Source: a virus. From it: 24,225 nucleotides of DNA. The stretch is from positions 1 to 24,225 of IMG/VR virus record IMGVR_UViG_3300010883_000454; one strand, written 5' to 3'. This document shows, piece after piece, positions 16,959-24,225 of the stretch; positions within the stretch are counted from its first letter, which is position 1; every line of letters begins with the position of its first letter. Under the pieces are notes generated by a model. That model saw only the letters and a list, made by a program, of their open reading frames with translations, had not been told where the DNA came from and did no database searches. The translations under genes were made by a program, and so were the position numbers.

Positions 16959-19900
16959 CTATATTGTTTGTACATTTCCTAGTGTATCTTTTAATTGATC
17001 TAAAGCTGTTGGTCTATTCTTTTTAAGTCCAAAGTAATAATATTTTCGTAGGGGATATGCGTTAAGCACAGTTTCATTCCACCCTTTTTTTCCAATTTCT
17101 TCCGTTCTTTGTGTCCCCATGTCGTTAGTAAAAGTTAACACATTAGGGGTTGATACCCATGGAGTTGTTGGACTAAAGAACCCAACTGTTTGACCATCTA
17201 ACTCTTTATACTCAGTTGATAGGGTAGGTATGGTTTTCCACCAAAAAGAAGATGTTTCATACCAATTTTTTGGTACTGGTCTTATCCAACTATACCATTC
17301 AGGCCATTGTCCCGGCCATTCACTACCCCCCTGACTAAACCCCTGAATATTATATCGAAAAACGTTATAGTTAGACTCAATAAGATTATTAGTAGTACCA
17401 ATATAAGAAGGTTGTACCGGATAGAGTAATACTGCGGTTCCAACACCCCAATTATTACCAGTCATCCAATCCCAGTATTGGTTTATATTACCTTGTGAAC
17501 AAATGGATTCTAGTATTACCTGATTAGTTTCAAATTGTGGGGGATATTGTTGAGCTAATCTAAAATCTAACCAGTCATACGGTGCAAAATTTTTCTTTTG
17601 TAAAAACTCCATACCCCCAGCCTTAGTTAAAGGGTAATTTAGATTATCCTTATCAGTGAAGAAGTCACCATAATCACTTTTATCTAACACTAAATTATAA
17701 TCATAATCAGAACTCAAATTAGCTGAGGTGTTTGGTAATTCCATGTCCAAATTAGCCCATTGGTTTGGTCCCAATCTAAAGTTAGGGGTATCTTTGGTTA
17801 ATTCAATAATGTCTGTTTGTCCTATTGTCCTAACATTATAATATTTACCATTACGTATTGGTGACCCACCTAATGGATCTTGATTTCCTCCAGTATAATT
17901 TTCATAATTAAGTGTCCCGTCAATCTCAGTATAACTACCCGCAAATATTAAAGAAAAGTTTTCCCATATAGCTACTTTATGTCTTTCTTCTGGTATATTA
18001 TTTGTAAACCCTTCAAAATCACCATTTGACCTAGAACAACATTCATCATCATTAACACCAACATAATATTGTGGGAAATATAAAGATCCGTGTATTGGTT
18101 CACTGATTTTTCTTTCGTAGTTTTGCATCCCTTCTGCAGAACCAACAGTGCCGTTTCCACTGAGTGGCTTAAAATCCGTAACCATAAAGTTAAGTATTTT
18201 ATTACCACACCCATATTGTGTCGCCGTTTCACAGAAATATCTATCAAACCCAATAGTAACAACAGATATCGAACAACCATCAATAACACTACAATTAGCA
18301 GCAATTACGGCGGTGTCCCAAAAAGTAGGTCCACTAGATCCCCAAGTAGAGGCTCCAGTTGGTTGGACACCTAATCTAACTGCCATACCTTCTTTTAGAC
18401 TGAGAGTCCACCCACAGTATCCCCCACCATCCGGTTCGTTGTGATAAGCTCCCAGGGCATTACACGTAGGGTCGCTATCGCCACAAATACTTTTATTCTT
18501 TTCCAATAAAAGACAATGACTAGATACTTCAGCCGATCCAATAAAACTTGGACAATAGTCACTCGAATAAGCCACTGTTCTACCTGCGTCGTTATTACCT
18601 GCGAATCCTGCCCAGGCAGTGTGTTTTCTACTATATTCTGTACTAAAGAATTGTGTAGTTGCCGCAGAATAACTCCAATTAGCATTGTCGTCACAATTTT
18701 TTCTTGTGGTGTCACAGTAATGTATACCAGCAAACGCAGCGTTTGAAACACTTGAACCTGCATAAGGTATACGTGCTTTGAATGTGTATCTTCCCCAAAC
18801 TGGTGCTATGAAACCACCACACATAGTATTTCCCATAATACCTTCATTCTCACCATTCGTACCATCACCAACCATTCTAACTTTATTTGCCCCGTCAGTA
18901 CCTGTTAATGGTACGTCTCTCATATTACCATATGTCATTGTTCCATTTATATTAACCCCTTGATTTGGATCATATACTGGTGATTGTCCCGGAGTCGTAG
19001 CCCATGAATAAGGGGTAGCGTCCTCGTTAAATATAGAAGCTCCCCTTCCTGGTGCTCCCCAATACGCCTTATCTTCCCAAATTGTGTCCAAATCCATACA
19101 TCCTTTACAACCATCCAATGAACTCGTTGATTCCCATTCACCTATAGTACTATTAAAAGATAAACTATTTCCATTCCCTGACGCCCCATCCATGTCTATA
19201 TGATAAAAATTAGTAATATCTTTCCATATGTAGCCATTTAAGGGGTCTATGGCATCTTCTAAGTAACAATCAGAAAAAGTACCACAAGCATTATAAGGTG
19301 TTGGACAAACACTACCACATCTTAATAACTGTACAGGTTTACAACAAGCTAGTCCCATGTCACAATACTGCCCTTTTTGTCTTGGGTTTCCTCTAAGTCC
19401 ATAATGAAGTCCACTCCCAGGATCATAAACACAATTGGCATTACCCCTACCATTTTGATAAGTATCACCCCGTCCTCCCATATTAAAAGCCGAGTACACA
19501 CTCAATGAAGCTGTAGTGTAGTTGGAAATAAACCCACCGTAATTCTTCATGTATATTTCGTCACCTTCTAAGTGTATTGCTTGCCATCTTGGGTCTTTTC
19601 TTCTGTATTCGTTAAAAATGTAATTAACTGGAAATTGTCGTAAGTTATCATCGTTAGCGTCAACAAAACTTCTTGAAATTATCCAGGGGTTCGTTCCTAC
19701 ACTCATTGCGTTCCAGTCAGGTCCTGTTTCTCCATACTTCATAATATCCCCAATAGTAGAATAGACTGGGTCGCCAGGTCCATTATACCAACTACCCGTT
19801 ACCCCTGCACTATTACAACTTTCAGGCATTCTACCTGGTACTGCAACATCATAATCACTTACATAATTAAAATATTGAGCAACTGTATAATAACCACTTA

Positions 19901-21500
19901 ATCTCACTCTTGTGTAATTTCTCCATCTTCCTAACTGGTTACCAAACTGATCTTTCATATTGAATGGTGCGGAACCAGTATTTAACGTTTCTGGTTCTGC
20001 AAAAAATGTATAAGCATTAGCCTCTTCATTTCCTGAAGTATTAATATTAATATATGGGTTTGGTAAATATAAAACTCCTCTATTAACCTTAGACTGGTCT
20101 TTATTTTTATTAGTATAGAATGTACCGTACCAGATACCATAAGCGTCACCTCCTGGACCTCCTTGAGCTAACGAAGACCAAGTATCGTGTAAAGTATAAC
20201 TACCATTCCAACCACCTTGGCTCCAACCTTGGTCACGTCCACCCGAACCTAAAACTACTTCTGTTTTGGACATTTCAACATCATAGGAGTTTTGGACCCC
20301 TCCTATTTCACCACCCCCATCTCCTTGTCCTTCAAAATAAATCTTAATTCTATAATCTGCGAAAGTGGCAAAACCTTCATCCTCATCATCTTCCCAACTT
20401 TGTGAATCTTCATCCCAAATCTTTTTCCCTAAATTTAGTGGTAGTGGAATCATAAAAGACCCATCTACCTTTGTTTTCCATTTACCCACATATTCAGTAC
20501 TTCCGTTTGGTGTTAACCTACAAGCCTCTATTATACCGGCACCTCCTACTGTTTCTCCTGGTGAGCTGGAAACATCTTCTGGTGACCTAAGACTTTCCAC
20601 TTTAACTATTCTAGATACACCTCCTTTAACCCCCACCCCACTACTAGCAAAGGCTGAACTCTCTTGCCAACATGATTTAGGAACAAAAGAGTTATTTTCA
20701 CTAGGTGGTGCGTCTGTATATACGTTACCTATTAAATAAGCTTTAGGAAAAACGAATCTTGATGTGTCGAAATCGGTTCGTGTAATACCGTATTCACACT
20801 CATCAACATCGCCCCAAAAAGGTCTAATATATATTGTTTTATTCTGACCAACTATCTGAGCCAATTGGTCTAGGTCGTTGGATCTCTTAAATTTTTGATC
20901 ACTTTCAAATAAAGACTCTGCATAACCTAGGTTCATTAAATCTGCCGGTGTTACAGAATTATTACCTATATCACTTAGATCCACATCCATATGAACTATT
21001 TGTGTCCCAACAGGTAATCCAAAGAACATATAATCTCCATTCTCATTAGTTGTAGTTGTGTACTTATAATATTTTTCATGGATATATAATAAAGTATCAT
21101 CTGTCATTACATCGTATTTTGAAGGGAAAGTCCCCACAGGTGTGTGGTCGGCAGGAGTTGCTAATTGTTTATCTCTTGGTAATAAATTGTATCTTTGTCC
21201 TGTAGGTAGTGTGTTTGTTGGTGTAAAAAACGGGTAGACATTTTTAACTACTTCATTTCTTGAATCTAAATCGTCTAATGGGATAAAAATAGATAATTTC
21301 GCGTTACTAATAGGATAACCCCCATTTGCCTTTACCTTACCTACTAAAACCCCGTAATTCGCACAAAAAATTCTATAAGCCTCTTGTTGTGTTATACGAA
21401 GACTTAATATCTCTAGAAAATCAAAATCTTGTTCTAGGTCTATATTAAGACTTTGTGTCCCTTGTTTTGTTGCTAAATGTATTGTTCGATTGTCTCCCAT
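16959..21500 (-). CDS. 1513-residue virion structural protein with carboxypeptidase-regulatory-like domains
   Basis: A complete frame from ATG 21500, the first gene after the 68-bp gap downstream of gp6. Residues 1-47 hold the NIDLEQDFDFLEILSL element. Residues 48-175 look like a carboxypeptidase-regulatory or transthyretin-like beta sandwich: VLVGKVKANGGYPISNAKLS followed by TTTTNENGDYMFFGLPVG, the usual alternating edge strands. A second similar domain may span about 255-350 (YLIGNVYTDAPP ... GKWKTKVDGSFMIPLPLN). The central part, 690-1160, is Cys-rich with GCKGCMD at 797-803. Residues about 1389-1424 are tryptophan-rich (seven Trp in about 31). The gene sits where T4 has gp7, right after gp6, but I see no gp7 helical module in it. 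It is probably a baseplate-attached arm or fibre. Confidence 0.8.
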   Translation of the reverse strand: MGDNRTIHLATKQGTQSLNIDLEQDFDFLEILSLRITQQEAYRIFCANYGVLVGKVKANGGYPISNAKLSIFIPLDDLDSRNEVVKNVYPFFTPTNTLPTGQRYNLLPRDKQLATPADHTPVGTFPSKYDVMTDDTLLYIHEKYYKYTTTTNENGDYMFFGLPVGTQIVHMDVDLSDIGNNSVTPADLMNLGYAESLFESDQKFKRSNDLDQLAQIVGQNKTIYIRPFWGDVDECEYGITRTDFDTSRFVFPKAYLIGNVYTDAPPSENNSFVPKSCWQESSAFASSGVGVKGGVSRIVKVESLRSPEDVSSSPGETVGGAGIIEACRLTPNGSTEYVGKWKTKVDGSFMIPLPLNLGKKIWDEDSQSWEDDEDEGFATFADYRIKIYFEGQGDGGGEIGGVQNSYDVEMSKTEVVLGSGGRDQGWSQGGWNGSYTLHDTWSSLAQGGPGGDAYGIWYGTFYTNKNKDQSKVNRGVLYLPNPYININTSGNEEANAYTFFAEPETLNTGSAPFNMKDQFGNQLGRWRNYTRVRLSGYYTVAQYFNYVSDYDVAVPGRMPESCNSAGVTGSWYNGPGDPVYSTIGDIMKYGETGPDWNAMSVGTNPWIISRSFVDANDDNLRQFPVNYIFNEYRRKDPRWQAIHLEGDEIYMKNYGGFISNYTTASLSVYSAFNMGGRGDTYQNGRGNANCVYDPGSGLHYGLRGNPRQKGQYCDMGLACCKPVQLLRCGSVCPTPYNACGTFSDCYLEDAIDPLNGYIWKDITNFYHIDMDGASGNGNSLSFNSTIGEWESTSSLDGCKGCMDLDTIWEDKAYWGAPGRGASIFNEDATPYSWATTPGQSPVYDPNQGVNINGTMTYGNMRDVPLTGTDGANKVRMVGDGTNGENEGIMGNTMCGGFIAPVWGRYTFKARIPYAGSSVSNAAFAGIHYCDTTRKNCDDNANWSYSAATTQFFSTEYSRKHTAWAGFAGNNDAGRTVAYSSDYCPSFIGSAEVSSHCLLLEKNKSICGDSDPTCNALGAYHNEPDGGGYCGWTLSLKEGMAVRLGVQPTGASTWGSSGPTFWDTAVIAANCSVIDGCSISVVTIGFDRYFCETATQYGCGNKILNFMVTDFKPLSGNGTVGSAEGMQNYERKISEPIHGSLYFPQYYVGVNDDECCSRSNGDFEGFTNNIPEERHKVAIWENFSLIFAGSYTEIDGTLNYENYTGGNQDPLGGSPIRNGKYYNVRTIGQTDIIELTKDTPNFRLGPNQWANLDMELPNTSANLSSDYDYNLVLDKSDYGDFFTDKDNLNYPLTKAGGMEFLQKKNFAPYDWLDFRLAQQYPPQFETNQVILESICSQGNINQYWDWMTGNNWGVGTAVLLYPVQPSYIGTTNNLIESNYNVFRYNIQGFSQGGSEWPGQWPEWYSWIRPVPKNWYETSSFWWKTIPTLSTEYKELDGQTVGFFSPTTPWVSTPNVLTFTNDMGTQRTEEIGKKGWNETVLNAYPLRKYYYFGLKKNRPTALDQLKDTLGNVQTI

Positions 21501-21568
21501 AAGTCTACTTCTTAGTTTATTTATTAATAAATATTATTTTATTAATAATTTGCGAAAAGTAAACGAGT
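21501..21568 (-). promoter_or_regulatory. AT-rich gap with two copies of palindrome TTATTAATAA; candidate promoter/operator
   Basis: This is the longest non-coding stretch in the window. The self-complementary 10-mer TTATTAATAA occurs at 21521-21530 and 21539-21548, centres 18 bp apart, inside a nearly pure A/T block just upstream of the 1513-residue gene. It could be a late promoter region or a binding site for a dimeric regulator, separating the gp25-gp6 pair from the giant structural genes. No exact T4 late motif (TATAAATA) and no Bacteroidota TAnnTTTG motif is present on the minus strand, and chance is plausible in AT-rich DNA. Confidence 0.35.
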
Positions 21569-21575
21569 TTACTTT
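21556..21575 (-). terminator. Perfect hairpin over the gp6 stop codon; weak terminator or regulatory hairpin
   Basis: AAAGTAAAC-TC-GTTTACTTT on the minus strand is a perfect inverted repeat with 9-bp arms (effectively an 8-bp stem and CTCG loop). It contains the gp6 TAA and is flanked by the direct repeat TTCGCAAA at 21549-21556 and 21573-21580. The stem is AT-rich and no clean U-run follows, so termination would be weak; it may instead tune expression between gp6 and the giant structural genes, or protect the message end. Confidence 0.4.
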
Positions 21576-23374
21576 GCGAATACTTGAATATCAGTAGTTG
21601 GGTATTTTATTTCATACATTGTATTAAAATTTCCAAATAATGTGAGACTTTCTTTGATTGCTATCTCGTTGGTTGTTGTGTTTAGTTCTTGTGGTGTTAT
21701 GTTAAGAGAGTATTTCCCACCAATCTTATTATAAACCTTAAACTCTACTATATTTAGAACACCATCAATGTTATTTAACTCTCTTGTTAAATCAGATAGA
21801 TATATGTTTTGTCCCATTGTTTGACGACCCACACTCATATAATCACTAACGGTATTAATCATTTGGGAAATAACTAATGACTTATTAAAGTTTTTATCAA
21901 TATAACAATAAACCTCCATAGATATGTTTATGATTTTTCCCGATGTTATTGTTATATAGTCGTTTATCATTCTATAATTTGCCAAGTATCTTGACATGTT
22001 ATCGTTAAGTGTATCTGTAGATATAGCGGTTAACTTTCTATTACTATCCAAACTCAGTGTTGATACTTCAATTTTATTTTGTGTTTCTGCAATGGCACTT
22101 TTATAAGGTACCCCAAACTTACTACTCATTTTGGAAATAAGAGTATAGTAATCTCTCACTGTTACCGCTCTATTTTGACTTGAGAAGTTATATTTTATTA
22201 GGTGTCGTAGTTCATCCACGGATGGAGTATCCGCACCTCCAATCGCTGGAGTAGGATTAGTGCACTTTAACGATAATTCTACCGACTCATTATTTGCTGC
22301 CGAATTACCTTGGGTTATTAGATATATCACTCCTTTATTTTGTAGGACATTTGGTCCTACATTAGAGGATTCACCACCCCCTACATTATATCTAATGAAT
22401 AATGTTGAGTTTGCTTTAGGTAGTTCCCCTAAACTTTTATTGTTAAGTACATTATCTAACTGACTTAACGAATTATTGTTAATGTAATCAACAAGAGGTT
22501 GTGCACTTGGTGTACCACTACCAAAAGTTAACCTACAAAATCCCTTATCTGTGTAATCTTTCACAAATCTTTTATCAACATTAACCCATTTACCAGGGAT
22601 TATTGACCCATTGTCACTATTTCTATTTTTATCTTCCATAAAGACTTGTGAGTCAGCTAATGACTCCACACCATAAAAACTATCATCAAACTTCAAGAAT
22701 TCTGACATAGGAGGTTCTACAGCATCTAAACCATCAACTAATTTAACTTGTTCTACACTAGTAACATTAGTGTCTGGTAATATTAACTCCATAAATGGTT
22801 TTAAGTCCTCAGGTCTAATATTCCTTTTTAATACTTTACTTCTCCCGTTGATTACCGCCTCTCTTTTTACAATATTATAAGACACTATCACACCATTATT
22901 ATCTTTATTAGGTAGTACTAACCTATTTGGTACACCTCCTGATGAAAGGGGTGAAGCGAAGTTAACGTCTTCGTCTACTTGAAATGTTTGTCCAGCTCCT
23001 TCTACTTGAGACCCATATTTTAATATGGGAGCATAATCACTATTAAAACTATCTCCTTTTGTGGGTACTGTTACCGTAAAATCCACTAAACAGACACTAG
23101 GTCTTACTCCTGGTATGTTTAACCCTAAGGTACGTCCCATTGCTAATACAGAAGACCTTTCCTGAGCGTAGTCTATTTGTGTCTCCTGGAATGTTCTGTC
23201 TGTATTATAGGATAACATGTCGGCTACGGCAGCATTAAGCTCCAATAACATTTGTCCCACAGAAGCGTCGTTAAAATCGCTAAACAAATCAGGATAATAT
23301 TGTTTAACAAAATTTATTAATTCCGATCTTACTTCTACAAAATTACGTGCATTATAATTAATTCCTTGAGCCAT
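21569..23374 (-). CDS. 6: Baseplate wedge protein, T4 gp6-like / baseplate J-like
   Basis: A complete 601-residue frame from ATG 23374, 2 bp after the gp25-like stop; T4 gp6 is about 660 residues. The N-terminal helical region has the family look: DLFSDFNDASVGQMLLELNA, then AVADMLSYNTDRTFQETQID and SSVLAMGRTLGLNIPGVRPS (residues about 28-95). Near residue 400 comes NRAVTVRDYYTLISKMSSKF, the conserved start of the C-terminal dimerisation part in gp6/J proteins. In T4, gp6 dimers form the continuous ring of the inner baseplate, bridging wedges and binding gp25, gp53 and gp7. Adjacency to the gp25-like gene in the usual order supports the call. Its stop codon lies within a hairpin. Confidence 0.88.
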   Translation of the reverse strand: MAQGINYNARNFVEVRSELINFVKQYYPDLFSDFNDASVGQMLLELNAAVADMLSYNTDRTFQETQIDYAQERSSVLAMGRTLGLNIPGVRPSVCLVDFTVTVPTKGDSFNSDYAPILKYGSQVEGAGQTFQVDEDVNFASPLSSGGVPNRLVLPNKDNNGVIVSYNIVKREAVINGRSKVLKRNIRPEDLKPFMELILPDTNVTSVEQVKLVDGLDAVEPPMSEFLKFDDSFYGVESLADSQVFMEDKNRNSDNGSIIPGKWVNVDKRFVKDYTDKGFCRLTFGSGTPSAQPLVDYINNNSLSQLDNVLNNKSLGELPKANSTLFIRYNVGGGESSNVGPNVLQNKGVIYLITQGNSAANNESVELSLKCTNPTPAIGGADTPSVDELRHLIKYNFSSQNRAVTVRDYYTLISKMSSKFGVPYKSAIAETQNKIEVSTLSLDSNRKLTAISTDTLNDNMSRYLANYRMINDYITITSGKIINISMEVYCYIDKNFNKSLVISQMINTVSDYMSVGRQTMGQNIYLSDLTRELNNIDGVLNIVEFKVYNKIGGKYSLNITPQELNTTTNEIAIKESLTLFGNFNTMYEIKYPTTDIQVFAK

Positions 23375-23376
23375 TT

Positions 23377-23757
23377 TTATAAAATAATTTCAATTGAATC
23401 ACTCTCATCGAATGATTGGTTAGTTATTGAGTACTCTAAGTTAATTTTAACGTGATTTTCATCAGGGTTAGACTCTACTATTAAGTCGTCTATCGTCACA
23501 TTAGGTATATACTTAGCAATACTTTCTGTTAGTTCTAGTTTAATATCAGTTACTGTTTTCTCATCAATCTGTTCAAATAAAAAGTTATACAAACCAGAAC
23601 CAAAATCATTATTATAAAGTCTTTCCCCCTTTCTTGTTAATAAAAGATGAGTAATATCAGACTTTATGGCATCTTTTGTGGTTCTATTTAACCTCAGAAA
23701 ATTTCCAATAGGTGAGGTTTCGAAAGGAAACGCTATATTAATTGTTTTTACTGCCAT
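23377..23757 (-). CDS. 25: Baseplate wedge protein, T4 gp25-like
   Basis: A complete 126-residue frame from ATG 23757; T4 gp25 is 132 residues. Conserved family positions are visible: IGNFLRLNRTTKDAIKSDI (17-35), the core strand LLLTRKGER (38-46), NDFGSGL (50-56) and FE (61-62). Proteins of this family (also TssE in type VI secretion and Afp9) sit next to the hub at the base of the sheath and start its polymerisation while joining gp6 and gp53 in the wedge core. The older name 'lysozyme' for this family is misleading; no lytic role is implied. The gene opens the baseplate block; the upstream neighbours are a DUF5522-like gene and an RNR gene, with no gp53 or gp5 in between. Confidence 0.92.
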   Translation of the reverse strand: MAVKTINIAFPFETSPIGNFLRLNRTTKDAIKSDITHLLLTRKGERLYNNDFGSGLYNFLFEQIDEKTVTDIKLELTESIAKYIPNVTIDDLIVESNPDENHVKINLEYSITNQSFDESDSIEIIL

Positions 23758-23788
23758 TTATAATTCTTTATTATAAATATCGATGGTT
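23758..23788 (-). promoter_or_regulatory. Candidate minimal promoter upstream of the gp25-like gene
   Basis: This 31-bp gap is A/T-rich and on the minus strand contains TATAAT at 23770-23775, 12 bp before the ATG. No matching -35 box sits at a usual distance (a TTGACC lies 24 bp upstream of it). It would suit a promoter separating nucleotide metabolism from baseplate genes, but the implied leader is very short and AT-rich chance matches are common. Confidence 0.25.
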
Positions 23789-23977
23789 TTAATTTGTAGG
23801 GTCAAATCCTTTGACCTCTTCTTTTAATACTTTATTCATTTTAAGATGAGGTGGTGAAAAAGGACAGTGTTTACATAAATTCCCACAACAACTACCTCTT
23901 TTAATGTGATATAACTCCGTCATTATCATTTTACCACCTTCCCAATAAAACTCATTTTTGTTTAGATTAGATGTCAT
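23789..23977 (-). CDS. DUF5522-like small cysteine protein
   Basis: A complete 62-residue frame from ATG 23977, overlapping the end of the RNR-like gene by 11 bp. The sequence has the DUF5522 pattern as I recall it: YWEGGKMIMTELYHIKRGS followed by CCGNLCKHCPF (residues 30-40), with Cys30, Cys31, Cys35 and Cys38 suited to bind a metal ion or cluster. The early YWEGG segment belongs to the family, which supports the first ATG over the internal Met17 or Met19. Its function is not known to me. The overlap suggests translational coupling to RNR, so a link to nucleotide or redox metabolism is possible but only inferred. Confidence 0.75.
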   Translation of the reverse strand: MTSNLNKNEFYWEGGKMIMTELYHIKRGSCCGNLCKHCPFSPPHLKMNKVLKEEVKGFDPTN

Positions 23978-24225
23978 TCAACTCAACTTCTTCTATTGTT
24001 TTCAAATCTACATCAATTTCACAATTACCACCAGAACAGGCTAACTCTCCAGATAAGTCAGTATTATCATCTAATTCTACTACGTTTGATAGGTCAACCG
24101 TTGTTAATGATTTCATCATCTCTTCATATTGTTCCTTTGTTATGTCCTCAAATGGTGCTTGTTTATAGGTACCACCATTGTAAGGTAACACTGCTAGTCC
24201 ATTATAATGATTTCTATTTTCCCAC
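23967..24225 (-). CDS. C-terminal tail of adenosylcobalamin-dependent (class II) ribonucleotide reductase, partial
   Basis: An open frame enters from the right edge (24225) and ends at TAA 23967-23969; 85 residues are visible. A GTG at 24191 is internal, since the frame continues upstream as WENRNHYNGLAV without a stop. The segment GLAVLPYNGGTYKQAPFEDI followed by TKEQYEEM matches my memory of the C-terminus of monomeric class II RNR, and ELACSGGNCEI supplies the C-x4-C pair (Cys63 and Cys68 of the visible part) that re-reduces the active site in that enzyme. It would turn ribonucleoside triphosphates into deoxy forms for phage DNA synthesis, using host-derived B12. The catalytic barrel lies outside the window, so class is judged from the tail alone. 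Confidence 0.75.
   Translation of the reverse strand, partial: WENRNHYNGLAVLPYNGGTYKQAPFEDITKEQYEEMMKSLTTVDLSNVVELDDNTDLSGELACSGGNCEIDVDLKTIEEVELNDI

Noticed and set aside
17972-18763. Minus-strand alternative-frame ORFs of 110 and 122 codons, also 12147-12440 and 12861-13121
   Set aside because: They sit inside the 1513- and 1697-residue genes whose own frames run through without interruption; the products look like frame shadows rich in Val/Ile/Leu with no start context.
20365-20739. Plus-strand open frame of 124 codons (and others, e.g. 10271-10567, 18148-18444, 1180-1422)
   Set aside because: They lie fully opposite long minus-strand genes with recognisable repeats or domains, have low-complexity composition, and show no motifs.
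23772-23779. TATAAATA, an exact T4 late promoter motif
   Set aside because: It is on the plus strand, pointing away from every gene in the window.
24189-24191. GTG as the start of a 74-residue gene
   Set aside because: The frame is open to the window edge and the upstream residues continue the RNR-like sequence, so this is an internal valine.

Overview
The window looks like the tail/baseplate end of a contractile-tailed (T4-like) bacteriophage genome. It is AT-rich and almost entirely coding, and every gene reads on the minus strand, so transcription runs from right to left. Two genes at the right are recognisable T4-type baseplate wedge proteins (gp25-like and gp6-like). The far right edge holds the C-terminal tail of what looks like an adenosylcobalamin-dependent (class II) ribonucleotide reductase, followed by a small DUF5522-like cysteine protein. 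None of the twelve visible start codons has an AGGAG-type ribosome binding site; most are preceded by A/T-rich sequence. Several proteins carry cysteine repeats of the form GCTDxxAxNYxxxAxxDDGSC, which I recall as common in secreted proteins of marine Bacteroidota. Together these suggest, without proving, a marine phage of a Bacteroidota host.

Layout in transcription order: RNR tail (23967-24225, cut by the edge); DUF5522-like protein (23789-23977); gp25-like (23377-23757); gp6-like (21569-23374); a 68-bp gap, the longest in the window, with a hairpin and two copies of an AT palindrome; a 1513-residue virion protein with carboxypeptidase-regulatory-like beta domains; a 1697-residue protein; a 295-residue protein; a 77-residue protein; a 1376-residue multidomain fibre/adhesin-like protein; a 322-residue Cys-rich protein with a 118-residue internal duplication; a 529-residue Cys-rich protein with seven tandem GCTD repeats; a 296-residue protein; and a giant protein of more than 1037 residues that runs off the left edge and contains a helical segment resembling the P2 gpI / T4 gp7 / Afp12 wedge module. 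Nearly all gene junctions are 1-bp or 11-bp overlaps or gaps of 2-17 bp, so the set probably behaves as one late operon.

Inferred biology: gp25, gp6 and the gp7/gpI-like protein would form the baseplate wedge. The roughly 18 kb between gp6 and the gpI-like gene encodes large beta-rich, cysteine-rich proteins likely to decorate the baseplate or make fibres. The most unusual feature is the set of shared small modules across neighbouring genes: GCTD repeats, a CC...GYxW...C module, jelly-rolls, and one CBM5/12-like aromatic module. This suggests a modular adhesive apparatus whose parts have been duplicated and exchanged. No integrase, transposase, tRNA, CRISPR array or reverse transcriptase was seen.
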